64,000 bases of DNA from Fibrobacter succinogenes (GCA_902794535.1 CADBHQ010000015.1:1-64000); one strand, 5' to 3'. Positions 15,683-25,975 are shown, numbered from the stretch's first letter. Translations and numbers: made by a program. The notes: generated from the letters alone by a model not told the origin.

Positions 15683-17344
15683 TTATTTGATGCGGTGTCC
15701 GGTCAAGTCAAAGCGCATTCCGTTCTTTTCGACAAAGAGCTTGCCGCCTTGTTTGCGCAGGCGCGGAGCCGCCTTGGAAACAGCCGTCGGAGCGATTGCA
15801 CGGATTCCTGTTTTGTCTTCACAAGTTTCTTTTTCGCAGAACTGGAGCCAGTCTACATTCACATAGCTGCCTGCAATGACAAGCCTTAGAATGTGTTCGC
15901 CAGCAGTAAGGTTAGCGGCTCCGATATCGATTTCTTTGTATACATTCCAGGTCGTGTCGACCTTGTCGATCGTGATAGTATCGAGAAGCACCTTGCCATC
16001 GACGAGCAGCTGGATTTTTGAAGTTTCGGAAGCAGTCGCCACATTCGCGCGAACGCCGTACTTGCCATCGGCAGCGACTTTCACGCTGTATTCAAGCCAC
16101 TCGCCCGCTTCGGTGTAACCAATCGCGTAACCCTTGCAAGCGTCACCATTGCAAGTCGCACCATCCAGGGTAACGACATCCACAGCGTCTTCGCGGTAGA
16201 TTTCGCCCTTGTTCGCGGCCTCCTTATCGTAGAAGCTGAAGCGGTTTCCGCCTTCGTCGTAATTTTCGGCCTCGATTTTTCCCGGAATTTCGGCAACCTT
16301 GTCACCGTACGCCTTGCGTTCTGGCGGATTCGTTTCGACAGTGTCGGCCCAGGCCATTTTCATGCGGTCTACGCCCGACTGGTTCACGATTTCGAGCTTG
16401 ATGTTTGCGCCTTCGCCGCTGCGTTTGGTCATGCTATACCAGTCGCCATCGCGAAGCCCCGGCCAGTAAAAGCTACCCATTTCCCATTCGCGCAACTGAT
16501 CGGACATGCCGCGAATGTAGGCCATAAAGTAGTTGGTCGGAGTAGAATTGTAGTCCATGTAGTCGTAATGCACGCCAGCCTTGTCGCCAGGGCTCATGGC
16601 ACCGCCCCATTCTGTACACACGGTGCGGTCAACGTACTTGCCCACTTTGCCCTTGAAGCTGTTTTTCCAGCCCTGCTCGGTGGTAATGCTCATGTTCCAG
16701 AACGTATATTCGTGCACCGCGAAAAGGCAACCTTCGAAACGCGGGTCGTCGGCAATGTCGGGCACATTCCAGGCAAGGCCCGAACCGTCTAGCAGAATAT
16801 GATCGCGCGGCACATTCGGGAACTTGCTCAGCCACTGGGCGTAAAGGTCGCGCAGTTCCGTTTTGCTGTACATGTGCGGTTCATTGAAGATTTCAAAATA
16901 GGCATTCGGGTGGTCGCCGTATTTTTCGACGATTTTTGCCCACATGCTCCACCAATCATTCATGTTCTTCGGGCCCGAAGGCTGTGCGGGGCCCCAGTAA
17001 CCCATCACGATGCGACCCTTGGAAAGACCCATGTCGATAACACCCGTGTAGGTATCCCAGAACTTGAGAATCGTGGGTTCGTTCACCGGAATGCGCACGC
17101 TGTTGGTGCCGAAAAGCTCCTGGAACTGCCCGATAACGCGGTCTGCCACCACAGATGCCGACTGGTAATTGTCCGACAGGCTCATGCCCGAAAGCACCAG
17201 CACGTCTGACACGAAATTATCGCGTTTATCTGCCCAGTTCACACCGCGGAACTGACTTGTGACAGCGAAAGAATTCACTGTCGAAATAGCTGTAGCCGCC
17301 AAAACGATGCAGGCGGCACGCCTGACCTTAAAACCAAACTTCAT
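15683..17344 (-). CDS. GH5 glycoside hydrolase (endoglucanase type) with CBM6 and basic tail
   Basis: A 553-residue secreted protein, signal peptide about residues 1-26. The GH5 barrel (about 27-320) shows the acid/base motif YFEIFNEPH and the nucleophile motif VCTEWGG. A CBM6-like domain (about 350-505) runs from PGKIEAENYDEGG to VNVDWLQFCE. The protein ends LFVEKNGMRFDLTGHRIK, the same basic tail as the GH27 protein here. GH5 covers cellulases, mannanases and others; endoglucanase is the default guess, and mannanase is possible given the locus. ATG 17344 is chosen because AAGGAAGG sits eight bases upstream. Its promoter has the locus palindrome. Confidence 0.88.
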   Translation of the reverse strand: MKFGFKVRRAACIVLAATAISTVNSFAVTSQFRGVNWADKRDNFVSDVLVLSGMSLSDNYQSASVVADRVIGQFQELFGTNSVRIPVNEPTILKFWDTYTGVIDMGLSKGRIVMGYWGPAQPSGPKNMNDWWSMWAKIVEKYGDHPNAYFEIFNEPHMYSKTELRDLYAQWLSKFPNVPRDHILLDGSGLAWNVPDIADDPRFEGCLFAVHEYTFWNMSITTEQGWKNSFKGKVGKYVDRTVCTEWGGAMSPGDKAGVHYDYMDYNSTPTNYFMAYIRGMSDQLREWEMGSFYWPGLRDGDWYSMTKRSGEGANIKLEIVNQSGVDRMKMAWADTVETNPPERKAYGDKVAEIPGKIEAENYDEGGNRFSFYDKEAANKGEIYREDAVDVVTLDGATCNGDACKGYAIGYTEAGEWLEYSVKVAADGKYGVRANVATASETSKIQLLVDGKVLLDTITIDKVDTTWNVYKEIDIGAANLTAGEHILRLVIAGSYVNVDWLQFCEKETCEDKTGIRAIAPTAVSKAAPRLRKQGGKLFVEKNGMRFDLTGHRIK

Positions 17345-17384
17345 AAGAACACCTTCCTTTTCCACCTTTCAAACAACCTGATTA

Positions 17385-17448
17385 TAAATTACCTTTTAAA
17401 CGAAAAAAAAGAACCCCCTAAAAGGAGATTCTTTTGACATAATGTCAA
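17385..17448 (-). promoter_or_regulatory. Regulon promoter: palindrome plus -10, GH5 gene
   Basis: TTGACATAATGTCAA (17434-17448) is a perfect palindrome; its near edge is 43 bp from the first T (17391) of GGTAATTTATAAT. The fibro-slime terminator lies between them. Confidence 0.6.
17402..17431 (-). terminator. Terminator after the fibro-slime gene
   Basis: GAATCTCC pairs with GGGGGTTC (two wobble pairs) around a 5-base loop, then eight T on the minus strand. Confidence 0.75.
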
Positions 17449-17455
17449 TGGAAAG

Positions 17456-20400
17456 TTAAAAACCCGATTTTCCGCGGCGTACGCCCCATAGGTAATCGTG
17501 CGTGCGGTGCACCGTATTCTTGCCGTCTACCACAATTTTGACTTCGAGACGCGCAATATAGACGCCTGTACCCACCAAACGCCCGTTTTTGGAGCGCATG
17601 TTCCAGGCCAAGAACACTTTCCCCTTGTTTTTGAGGCAGCCTTCGTCGCCGTACACGTCTTTGTCGGAACACTTGATGGAACCCGACGTTCCGCCCACAT
17701 ACTGGCCAAATTGGCTAAAATAATGCGTGCGGTAGTAAAGTTCCACAGCATTGTCGGCCACAACCGTCTTTTCGCCGCTGCGGTATTCTTCGAGGTTGTA
17801 TTCGGTCACATCGCCCCGCTTAATCGCCTCGACCAGTTTTTCGCTCACGCCCGCCTCGGCGAGTTCGGCATCCAGTTTTCCGCTGCGAATCAATTCAAAC
17901 AAATCGCCCTGCGTTACCGTCGTAACGCCGCCTATGGTAATGGTCGTGTCGCGGCTTGCATCGATATTGGCTTCGGTCATGGTCGCAATCACGCCAAGTT
18001 CCTGTTCGCCCACAAAGTTCTTGTAGTTTTCTTCAGTAATGGAGCCGTCCAAAATACCATTGATGGTCTGTTCGCTAAATCCGTACGACGTGTCTAACAG
18101 ATTCACGCGGATATCGTTGAACAATTGCGCAAGCGCTTCTTGTTCGCTAATGCTTGTAATGGTCGTGTCGTAATCGGTTTCGCTCCCGATGCGCGATTTG
18201 ATAAAGGCGTCAAGAGCATCGACCGAATTTTTAGTCTGTTCCACCATGATTTTTGCGATATCGAAATCAAGAAGCGACCCTTGCACGCCCAAAGAATCTG
18301 CTATCTGCTGGGCAGTCTGCGTCGTACCCGTAATGAGCCTCGGCTGCGTTACGGAATTGTTCTTGATGATGTCGTAAGGGTCTTCGCCAAGAGCGACAAC
18401 GCCTGGATTTTCTACGCCCAGGTCCTGGTTTCCGGTAATTACGACCCACGGGTTTTCGGCATGTGGCGCATTGCCGACCAAATCACGAGCAGAGCCGCGA
18501 GGTGCAAAGCGGATCATGTCTCCGGCATTCGGGAGTACCGCATCCATTTCGCTTACGGCATAAACCAGCATCATTTGCGTACCCAAACCGCTCTGCAATA
18601 CAGGCTTTTCGGGTACCTGATTCGAACCCGAACGCACGCAGGTAAATTCGAACATTTCGGCAAAGGCCGCCCTCGATTCATCTGTAATCGCTTCGCTAAA
18701 GGTAATGTTCAAGATTCTGCTTCCGTCTTTGCTTTCGGTTTTCGAAGCTGCCAGAACAATAGGGCCAATGCCATCGCTTACCGGTTCATTTTCGATGTAG
18801 AAGTTGCTTACTTCGCCTTCGTTTTTGTAGGTGAACCAATTGTTCAAAGTTCCCGTGTACGCACCAGACGCATCGCCCGTAAATTGCCTGCTGCCAAAGC
18901 CGCAAACGCTCTTGCTGCAACCTTCGCCGGTCATGTCTTCAGCCGTAATCACGATATCGGTTTCGTTTATCACCTTGAATTTCGATGTCGGTTGGAACGA
19001 TTCGCCAAAGGTAAACTGGATTGAATCAAGTCGGCTATCGCCCATGATAGAGCGCTCGAAATGGACATACAAACTATCTGCACGGCCATCACCGTTTCTA
19101 TCTACCACAATGGCGCGTTCTACACGGGGTGCAGGCGGTTCGGCAAATTTCAAGTTACTCCACACCGAAACACCCGCTGCAGCGCCCTTGGCCGTAAGGT
19201 TCACGCCCGACACAGGGGAATTCGCATGTACGTAAAACGTGGCGCGACCGTTTTCATCGAGAGTCACGGCATTGATTTTCTTGCCGCCCACCATATCTAA
19301 AATATCGATATCCGGGTTCGAAAAAGAAAGGTTAATCTTGCGGTTGTAATTGTTGACCTTCGCCCATTCTTCAAAGAAGGTAATGTTCACCTGGTAAGTC
19401 GCATACGCCCAGGGGCCAATTTGGGCGGTGTCGCCCGAAACTTCTTTACCGAGAATCGTCCAGTCTTCTTTTGCAAACGCGACACTCGGCACAGAGTACG
19501 AGGGCACCGTAATTTCGACCTTCACCATTTGACTCGGGTCCGCCTTGAGCGTGATCTCTAAAAAGTAATGGCCGGGGGCAAGCGCAAAGCTAGAAACAAT
19601 CGCCGCAGAGTCAATGGAGAACGTAGAATCGCTCGTAATCTTGATACCTTCGTAATGGGTGCCAATGCCCAGAATTTCTGGCCCTGCGAGATTTCCGCCC
19701 GTAAGCTTGAAGGTAGACACGCCACCGGTCGTATCGAGCTCGGTAGAATTTGCATCAAAGTTGCAAGAAAGTTTGTTTTTCTTGTTGATCTGCCAGACTT
19801 CGTAAGTGGTGCCGCCGTCACGATTGTCCGACGACAAGAAGATAGACGCATCGACCTGCAAATCGATCGAGGTACGCATGCGGAAATTCGAAGAACCCGT
19901 ATGGCGTTCCACATAGAAAATATGGAAGTCGTAGATTTTGCCGGGAACAAGTTTGTCGCCCGTATTCTGCCCGATGGTATCGAGATCCACAGCGCCCGCT
20001 ACCTGACCGTGCTGCCCGCCAATGTCTACCGCCAGGCGGTGGTCAATAAACACCCACACATCGTCGTCACCGTAAAAATCAAAATACTGCCCCGGAACGT
20101 ATTCAAACGTCGCCTGGATTTTTGCAGCATAGCCGAAGTTATGCTTTCCGATTTTTGTTCCCTTCAGTTGGTCGTAATAAGGGTTCGGAACTGTTTTCGC
20201 TTCGTCGAGAAATTCAAAATCGTCCAGCAGGAACATGCCATCTGAATTAGCCTCGTTACCTTTAGAAATCTGGTCTTTGGAAACTTCGGCAAGCCAGAAT
20301 CCTTCGTCGTCCATAGACACGTAAAGGTCGCGGCAAGTCATGTTGGTATACTCGTTGCCTTCGTCGTCTTTGGCGATGACTTCGGGCAAGAACCAACTGT

Positions 20401-21046
20401 CGAGATGTTCCGTAATCTTGCATTTTTCGGGGAACGGGTCTGCGCGCACGGGGACTCCGTTTTCGCCGAGGTTGTATTCGACCATGCCTGTAACGGCCTT
20501 GTCCTTGCCGGAACATCCGCCCGAACCAAAGTCGGCACTGACTCCGTTTGCGGGGTCACCATTTTTGCCGCTGCCGTTGCCGTCGCCTTTGGTACCGTGC
20601 AGCCAGTCGTAAACGGTCACGGGAATTTTCTTGAGCGGACAATCGCCGAGTACGCCAGGGTAGCTCGAAAACTGCGCCGGAACGTCGGTCTTGTAGCCCT
20701 GCACCCAAATGGTGTCCGAAAGCGCGGCCACGGAATCGAGCGATATTTCGCCCGCGGTCATGGGTTCTTCGGTCACCACGCCTTCGGCGCCCACGTAATG
20801 CAGGCCAACGGTCTGCTTGAAGTAGACGTTGAAATTCTTTTCGGGTGCGTCGATGGTCGCCTTGAACCAACCGCAGTAATTGTCTAGCGCAGTCATTGTC
20901 GCCACGGAATCGCCGTCCATGAACAAGACTGCATTGGTATTCGACCACGGCGTAAAGAACACCACTGTCTTTTCTGCCGAGGCAACGCCTGTACCCAAAG
21001 CGGCGGCCAAGGCCGCCATTTTGAACTTATTCGCCCAATTTACCAT
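17456..21046 (-). CDS. Fibro-slime (PA14-like) domain surface protein
   Basis: A 1196-residue secreted protein with a signal peptide (about 1-24). Residues about 290-410 form the fibro-slime/PA14-like domain: YFDFYGDDDVWVFIDHRLAV, DIGGQHGQ and SSNFRMRTSI. Before it are a starch-binding-like segment (VVFFTPWSNTNAVLFMDGD) and a cysteine-containing region. After it come several immunoglobulin-like repeats, and the C-terminus ends in YLWGVRRGKSGF after NMRSKNGRLVGTGVYIARL, a FlgD-like/sorting fold. In F. succinogenes such proteins are outer-membrane and linked to cellulose adhesion. Its position inside the polysaccharidase locus fits a role in holding cells on the fibre. The function is inferred from the family. 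Confidence 0.88.
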   Translation of the reverse strand: MVNWANKFKMAALAAALGTGVASAEKTVVFFTPWSNTNAVLFMDGDSVATMTALDNYCGWFKATIDAPEKNFNVYFKQTVGLHYVGAEGVVTEEPMTAGEISLDSVAALSDTIWVQGYKTDVPAQFSSYPGVLGDCPLKKIPVTVYDWLHGTKGDGNGSGKNGDPANGVSADFGSGGCSGKDKAVTGMVEYNLGENGVPVRADPFPEKCKITEHLDSWFLPEVIAKDDEGNEYTNMTCRDLYVSMDDEGFWLAEVSKDQISKGNEANSDGMFLLDDFEFLDEAKTVPNPYYDQLKGTKIGKHNFGYAAKIQATFEYVPGQYFDFYGDDDVWVFIDHRLAVDIGGQHGQVAGAVDLDTIGQNTGDKLVPGKIYDFHIFYVERHTGSSNFRMRTSIDLQVDASIFLSSDNRDGGTTYEVWQINKKNKLSCNFDANSTELDTTGGVSTFKLTGGNLAGPEILGIGTHYEGIKITSDSTFSIDSAAIVSSFALAPGHYFLEITLKADPSQMVKVEITVPSYSVPSVAFAKEDWTILGKEVSGDTAQIGPWAYATYQVNITFFEEWAKVNNYNRKINLSFSNPDIDILDMVGGKKINAVTLDENGRATFYVHANSPVSGVNLTAKGAAAGVSVWSNLKFAEPPAPRVERAIVVDRNGDGRADSLYVHFERSIMGDSRLDSIQFTFGESFQPTSKFKVINETDIVITAEDMTGEGCSKSVCGFGSRQFTGDASGAYTGTLNNWFTYKNEGEVSNFYIENEPVSDGIGPIVLAASKTESKDGSRILNITFSEAITDESRAAFAEMFEFTCVRSGSNQVPEKPVLQSGLGTQMMLVYAVSEMDAVLPNAGDMIRFAPRGSARDLVGNAPHAENPWVVITGNQDLGVENPGVVALGEDPYDIIKNNSVTQPRLITGTTQTAQQIADSLGVQGSLLDFDIAKIMVEQTKNSVDALDAFIKSRIGSETDYDTTITSISEQEALAQLFNDIRVNLLDTSYGFSEQTINGILDGSITEENYKNFVGEQELGVIATMTEANIDASRDTTITIGGVTTVTQGDLFELIRSGKLDAELAEAGVSEKLVEAIKRGDVTEYNLEEYRSGEKTVVADNAVELYYRTHYFSQFGQYVGGTSGSIKCSDKDVYGDEGCLKNKGKVFLAWNMRSKNGRLVGTGVYIARLEVKIVVDGKNTVHRTHDYLWGVRRGKSGF

Positions 21047-21164
21047 ATATCCATCCCGGAGAACCTTTTTAATGTTCTCAAATTTTATATGGTAAATATA
21101 GCTCTATATCAGTACAATATCTTAATTTAACTAAAATTTAACAGATTTAAACACAAAACTCAGC

Positions 21165-21200
21165 ATTTCGCAGAATTCATGTTCTCAAATTCCGCGAAAT
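21165..21200 (-). terminator. Hairpin after the GH127/146 gene
   Basis: 13-bp arms (ATTTCGCAGAATT and AATTCCGCGAAAT, one mismatch) with a 10-base loop, 10 bp after the stop at 21211. There is no long T run, so termination strength is uncertain. Confidence 0.55.
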
Positions 21201-21210
21201 ATTCTCAATT

Positions 21211-23892
21211 TTACCGGTCTTTTCTGAAAATCGTCGTGCCGTAGCTAAAGCCGTCGCGTTGGATCTTCAAAATGTACATGCCGTTTTGCATGTCGCCAAG
21301 GCCGATGCTGAAGCTGGATTGCCCCGCCGCAAGCGCCTGCGATTTTACCAAGCGACCGTTCATGCTGAAGATTCTGGCGGTATAGCCCTGCGAAAGCACC
21401 GTACCGGCATCGATCTGCAATTCTCCGCCATAAACGCGGGCCTTCAAATCAGGGCGAGTGACCGGTTTCGCAACGAACGTCGTCGGTTCCGGCTTAGGCT
21501 TGTTGCGCAGCAGGCGCACGCCATAAAGGCCACCCACCATGTTGCCGGCACCCGCCTTGAACGTCACGCGGATTTCCTTTTTGCCCTTGACCATGGCATC
21601 GGGAATCGCATAGACTTCGTTCACGAATTCCTTCTTGTTCCACTTACCTTCGATGCTTTCGGTCGCGAGCTTTTCGCCATCGATCATGATATCAAAGGTG
21701 CGCGAGCAGGATTCGTTGCCCCAATAGCGAACCATCAGGCTCAAGGAATCTTCGCTATTGGTTTCGAGCACGTAGCTGATCATGCCACCGTCGCCCGCAT
21801 TGCACTTACCTGCGTCGCGGTAGAATTCACCGTTTGCCGTACCAGAGGTCGTATTTTCGGTCTTCATCTGGTGATCCACTTCGGGCTGCTGCTCGCCAGG
21901 AGCCACCTTATCAACCGTCTTTTCGTCGAGCGCCAGGGCTTCTTCCTGTTCCTTTTTCAGGCGTTCCAGAATCGAGGGGTCCGTAAGCACCATCCAATAC
22001 ATCATGTAACGGGCGTCATGCACTTCGTAGAAGGGTTCCAGAAGCAGGCCGCCGTCTTTCTTGTTTGCAAACAGGTAGGGGGCCTTAAAGTGCAGGGGTT
22101 CACCCTTGACAGGTTCTAGCTTCGAGGGGATATCTTCTTTCTTGCTCGCAAGCATGGGGGCCTGGTCAAGCGATTCGAGCGCGCCCGAGGCAATATGGCT
22201 CCAGCGACCGTCATCGGCCACGAGGCCGTTCAGGTTTGCGGTTCCCGTTTTTGCAGAAAGCACGATCGGGCCATGCAAAAGCGCCACGTAGTCAGACACG
22301 TTGGGCAATTCTTCGACATGCGTGTACATCGGGTAAAGTACTTCGATTACATCGCCGCTCTTCCAAGATTTTCCGGCCGACACGTAGCTCGACGGGTCAG
22401 ACTTTTTCACCACAGTGTCACCGTTGACGATTACCTTGAATTCGTTTTCTTTAACCCAGTACGGGTGACGAATCTGCATGTCAAAAGAGCCGGAGCCTGT
22501 AACGGTGAACTTGGAACTTTCACCCTTCGGGAATGCTGTCTCTTGCTTAATTTGTACGTTCTTCGCTTTCCAATTCAAAATGGATGCGGCAAAGAGGTTC
22601 ACGTAAAGCTTGTCGCCGTCTTTGGTGTAAATAAACTGGTTGTACTTGGCCGGGTTTTCCATGCCCGAACCCACGCAACACCACATAGCCGCATTCACCT
22701 TGGAATACACGCGGTAATGGCGGGGACGTGCAGGAGTGAAGTACACGTACCCGCCATGTTTTGGATGTATTGTGGATAAAATATGGTTAAAGAGCGCGCG
22801 TTCATAGAAATCCGCCTGCTTGGCGCTATGGTCCATATTGAACAGACGTTCCGTGAGCTTGAGCATGTTGTAAGTGTTGCAAGATTCCGGTCCTTCGCGT
22901 TCTTCCACATACTTTTTGTGATTATCGAAAGAGGGGAAATGTTCTGAAATGCTATTGCCACCGATTGCAATGCTTCTCTTGTTGACCACACGATCCCAGA
23001 AGAATTCGGAGCCCTTCACATATGTTGCGTCATTCGTGAGTTCGGCAACGCGCGCAAAGCCCACGACTTTCGGCACCTGCGTATTCGCATGCACGTTCGT
23101 GAGGTTATCGTTGTTTGCAGACATGGCGTTCAAAAGCCATTTGTGCGACCAGCGTTTGGCCTCTTTCAGGTACTTGTCTTGTTTGGTGAGCGCGTAGGCA
23201 TCGGCATAGACTTCGGCCATGCCGCCATGTTCCGTGCCTAGCATAGATTCCATCTTGGAATCGTTGAGGCCGCCCGTAATTGTTAAGCCCCAATCGCAAA
23301 GAGCCAAGAACATGGTCTTAGCCTGTTCATAGCCTGCATAAATGTAGGCATCGCGCAGGCCCGCGTAAAGCTTGTGAATGTTGTACCACGGCACCCAATA
23401 ACCGCTCTGGGCGCCGGCATTTCCGCTCTTCATGCTGAGCCACATCTTTTTGCCGTTGGGCACGCCGCTAATGTAGCCCTTGAAGTTGTTGTCCTTGGAA
23501 TTCTGGTCCTGAATGGTTTTGAGTTCATTCAAGACATATTCCAACCGTTCTTTAACCTGAATGTCGTCATTGTCGGCATAATGCATCGCAAGCGCACTCA
23601 GATAATGCCCGAGTACATGCCCGTCCAAACCAGCCCAGTTCGGGAACTTGGATGCTTTCGGCTTCATGCCCGCTTCTTCGTAGAACGGCGCCAGAAGGCG
23701 GTCCACGTCGTAACTCAGCAGGGTTTCTACGTTCAAGTCTTGGCGTTCTTTTAACGGACCGTCAAGCAGTTGAACTTCGTTCAACGCGAACATATCAGGA
23801 TAAAGAACGTCTTGCGAATACCCTTGAGTGACGAGACCTCCTACCACAGCAAGGGTAACGCAAGCGATTTTTTTTGTATTGATTCCAAACAT
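21211..23892 (-). CDS. GH127/GH146-type beta-L-arabinofuranosidase (DUF1680), secreted
   Basis: An 893-residue protein with a signal peptide (about 1-26). The (alpha/alpha)6 barrel start is typical (NWAGLDGHVLGHYLSALAM). The zinc and nucleophile cysteines are present: ESCNTYN (Glu and Cys) and MWCCVGSGMENP (the Cys pair with the nucleophile). These families remove beta-L-arabinofuranose from pectic arabinan side chains or glycoproteins. The C-terminal part has a malectin-like beta sandwich (about 690-790) and a sorting-type tail (RIFSMNGRLVKS, MQNGMYILKIQRDG). A degenerate copy of the locus palindrome lies at the standard distance before its -10. GH127 versus GH146 cannot be decided by eye. 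Confidence 0.88.
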   Translation of the reverse strand: MFGINTKKIACVTLAVVGGLVTQGYSQDVLYPDMFALNEVQLLDGPLKERQDLNVETLLSYDVDRLLAPFYEEAGMKPKASKFPNWAGLDGHVLGHYLSALAMHYADNDDIQVKERLEYVLNELKTIQDQNSKDNNFKGYISGVPNGKKMWLSMKSGNAGAQSGYWVPWYNIHKLYAGLRDAYIYAGYEQAKTMFLALCDWGLTITGGLNDSKMESMLGTEHGGMAEVYADAYALTKQDKYLKEAKRWSHKWLLNAMSANNDNLTNVHANTQVPKVVGFARVAELTNDATYVKGSEFFWDRVVNKRSIAIGGNSISEHFPSFDNHKKYVEEREGPESCNTYNMLKLTERLFNMDHSAKQADFYERALFNHILSTIHPKHGGYVYFTPARPRHYRVYSKVNAAMWCCVGSGMENPAKYNQFIYTKDGDKLYVNLFAASILNWKAKNVQIKQETAFPKGESSKFTVTGSGSFDMQIRHPYWVKENEFKVIVNGDTVVKKSDPSSYVSAGKSWKSGDVIEVLYPMYTHVEELPNVSDYVALLHGPIVLSAKTGTANLNGLVADDGRWSHIASGALESLDQAPMLASKKEDIPSKLEPVKGEPLHFKAPYLFANKKDGGLLLEPFYEVHDARYMMYWMVLTDPSILERLKKEQEEALALDEKTVDKVAPGEQQPEVDHQMKTENTTSGTANGEFYRDAGKCNAGDGGMISYVLETNSEDSLSLMVRYWGNESCSRTFDIMIDGEKLATESIEGKWNKKEFVNEVYAIPDAMVKGKKEIRVTFKAGAGNMVGGLYGVRLLRNKPKPEPTTFVAKPVTRPDLKARVYGGELQIDAGTVLSQGYTARIFSMNGRLVKSQALAAGQSSFSIGLGDMQNGMYILKIQRDGFSYGTTIFRKDR

Positions 23893-23929
23893 CTTATACC
23901 ATCCTTTTTTAAACCAATTTATCCTTTAT

Positions 23930-23994
23930 AAAATTATATCTTGCACCAACGATTTTCATCCCTTCAAAGCCAAATACCTTTGCAGAAATTTCAA
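23930..23994 (-). promoter_or_regulatory. Regulon promoter, weak palindrome, GH127/146 gene
   Basis: TTGCAGAAATTTCAA (23980-23994) keeps only the outer TTG and CAA of the palindrome, but its near edge is exactly 44 bp from the first T (23936) of TAATTTT. The position, not the match, makes it credible. Confidence 0.4.
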
Positions 23995-24064
23995 TAGTCA
24001 AAGATGTAATCAAGTCGCAAAAACGATGCCAACAAAACGCGACAACAACGCGAGTGAGACGCAT

Positions 24065-24093
24065 AAAAAAAGCCCCGCTATCGCTAGCGGAGC
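24065..24093 (-). terminator. Terminator after the GH27 gene (end of a three-gene operon)
   Basis: GCCCCGCTA / TAGCGGAGC arms (one mismatch), TCGC loop, then seven T on the minus strand. Confidence 0.85.
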
Positions 24094-24126
24094 CTCTTTT
24101 TCTTAGGAGTATTTTGGAGTAGCAAA

Positions 24127-25944
24127 TTACTTGATGCGGTGACCCGTCAGGTCAAAGCGCTTGCCGTTCTTTTCGATGAACATGGCATTGCCCTTCTTCA
24201 AGAGACGCGGAGAATTGGTGTTGCGCACAGCCGCGGGGATTGCCTTGTGCAGGCCCATCGGGTTGCAACTTTCGCCTTCACAGAACTCGATATAGTCAAT
24301 GTCCATCCAGTCGCCGGTTACCGTAAAGCGGAGAATGTGTTCGCCTTCGGTGAGGCTCACCTTGGCTTCGACCGTATTGTATTCGTCATAGTTGTCTTCA
24401 CCGGCGGTTGCTGCAGGCACTGCGATTTCTTCGGTAATGTCCTTGCCGTCCATGGAGAGCTTGAAGCTTGACGTGCTGTTGGCAGAAGCCACGGAGGCGT
24501 TCATCGTGTAAGTTCCGGTCTTTGCCACCTTCACGGTGTATTCGAGCCATTCGCCAGCCTGGTTGTAGCCAACGATAACGCCGGTAGCCTTCTTGTAAAG
24601 GTCCACGCCGGTACCCGGGCGGTAGTCAGAATCACCGTGGTTTTCGGTATCGCTTTCGTTGTAGGTGGTGTTGCCCTGGCCTACGCCGTTAATGTCGAAA
24701 TCTTCGACTTCGATCTTGCCCGGAATAGCGAGAGCTTCGCCCTTGAACGGAGCGCGCGGAACCGGCTTTAAAACCAAGCGGAGGAGTGCCGAGCCGTGAG
24801 CCGGAAGTTCGATAGAAACGTGCGAAAGCGGGCCCAAATCCTTCTTTTTCCAGGCATCGCGAACTTCCACTTCGCCTTCTACGCCAATGTCTGCAAAGTT
24901 GCATTCCACAGTCTGGGTAGAATTGTTGTTATTGAGGAGTGCCACGGCAAGGTCGCCATTCTTCAAAGGCTTAGTCCAAACCTGCTTACCATTCTTGTCA
25001 GAGATGCGGTGGCCCTGAACGCCCAGGGAATCCTGGTTGATGGCAATCATGTCCTTGTTCAGGTAGAGTTCCTTAGTCTCGTTACTCATGCTGCGCACGT
25101 CAGAACTGATCATGATGGGAGCCGCCATAATGGACCACATCGTCATCTGGGAGCGCTGTTCTTCGTAAGAGAGCCCCCTGTTGCCCACTTCGAGCATGTC
25201 CGGGTCATTCCAGTGGCCGGGTTTTGCAATCTGCCAGTACTTGTTGTTGGCATCGATAATTTCGTAGACGCCGCGATACCAAGAAGTCGAAATCCATTCA
25301 GGACCGATATCGAAAGTGGTACGCCAGAGGTTCGCAATTTTTGGCATCCACTCCTTGTATTCCCACATGCAAATGCTGAACACGATGTCGCGTCCGGAAT
25401 TGCGGAGGGCCTTGGACATGGCGGTGTAATCTTTTTCCTGGGTATTCGGGTCAGAATCGCAGTTGTCGTACTTCCAGTAGTCGACACCCCATTCGGCGAG
25501 TTTCTTGGCATCCTGTTCTTCGTGACCGTTGGAACCGCTCTGGCTATCCCATTTGCTGTTGTAATGGTGGCAAGTACGTTTGCCACGGTCGCCGTAAAGG
25601 CCGAACTTAAGGCCCTTCGCATGCACGTAATCGGCAATGGCCTTCATGCCGCTCGGGAAGGTTTTCGGATTATTCTGGAGGTTGCCTTGCGCATCGCGCT
25701 TGGTATCCATCCAGTTGTCGTCGAGGTTCAGGTAAATGTAGCCCGCGTCCTTCAAGCCAGAAGACACCATGGCATCGGCGATTTCCTGAATCTGCTTTTC
25801 GTTGATGTTTTCGTGGAACACGTTCCAGCTGTTCCACCCCAGCGGGGGCGTAAGCACCAAGCTGTCAGGATGCGCAAAAGCCATCGCCGTAAGCGAAAAC
25901 GCTGCCGCCAGCGTCACCTTTGTTAACGAAACCTTCATCTTCAT
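24127..25944 (-). CDS. GH27 alpha-galactosidase with CBM6 and basic tail
   Basis: A 605-residue secreted enzyme, signal peptide about 1-24. GH27 features: TPPLGWNSWN at the start of the barrel, nucleophile motif WKYDNCD near residue 157, acid/base motif HWNDPDMLEVGN near 245, and a C-terminal beta domain. It would release alpha-galactose, and possibly arabinopyranose, from hemicellulose. A CBM6-like module (about 405-555, PGKIEVEDFDINGVG to MDIDYIEFCEG) and the tail FDLTGHRIK follow. It starts 31 bp after the CE1 stop, with AAAGGAG before the ATG, and is the last gene of the GH43-CE1-GH27 operon. The CBM6 stretch is very close in DNA sequence to that of the GH43 gene at 27.5-29.8 kb. Confidence 0.92.
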   Translation of the reverse strand: MKMKVSLTKVTLAAAFSLTAMAFAHPDSLVLTPPLGWNSWNVFHENINEKQIQEIADAMVSSGLKDAGYIYLNLDDNWMDTKRDAQGNLQNNPKTFPSGMKAIADYVHAKGLKFGLYGDRGKRTCHHYNSKWDSQSGSNGHEEQDAKKLAEWGVDYWKYDNCDSDPNTQEKDYTAMSKALRNSGRDIVFSICMWEYKEWMPKIANLWRTTFDIGPEWISTSWYRGVYEIIDANNKYWQIAKPGHWNDPDMLEVGNRGLSYEEQRSQMTMWSIMAAPIMISSDVRSMSNETKELYLNKDMIAINQDSLGVQGHRISDKNGKQVWTKPLKNGDLAVALLNNNNSTQTVECNFADIGVEGEVEVRDAWKKKDLGPLSHVSIELPAHGSALLRLVLKPVPRAPFKGEALAIPGKIEVEDFDINGVGQGNTTYNESDTENHGDSDYRPGTGVDLYKKATGVIVGYNQAGEWLEYTVKVAKTGTYTMNASVASANSTSSFKLSMDGKDITEEIAVPAATAGEDNYDEYNTVEAKVSLTEGEHILRFTVTGDWMDIDYIEFCEGESCNPMGLHKAIPAAVRNTNSPRLLKKGNAMFIEKNGKRFDLTGHRIK

Positions 25945-25975
25945 ACGAACTCCTTTTGCAACTTTTTGACCAATG

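Noticed and set aside
13040..15889. A 949-codon open frame on the plus strand
   Set aside because: It is antisense to the beta-helix gene, which has a signal peptide, domains and a ribosome site; GC-rich third positions keep the opposite frame open.
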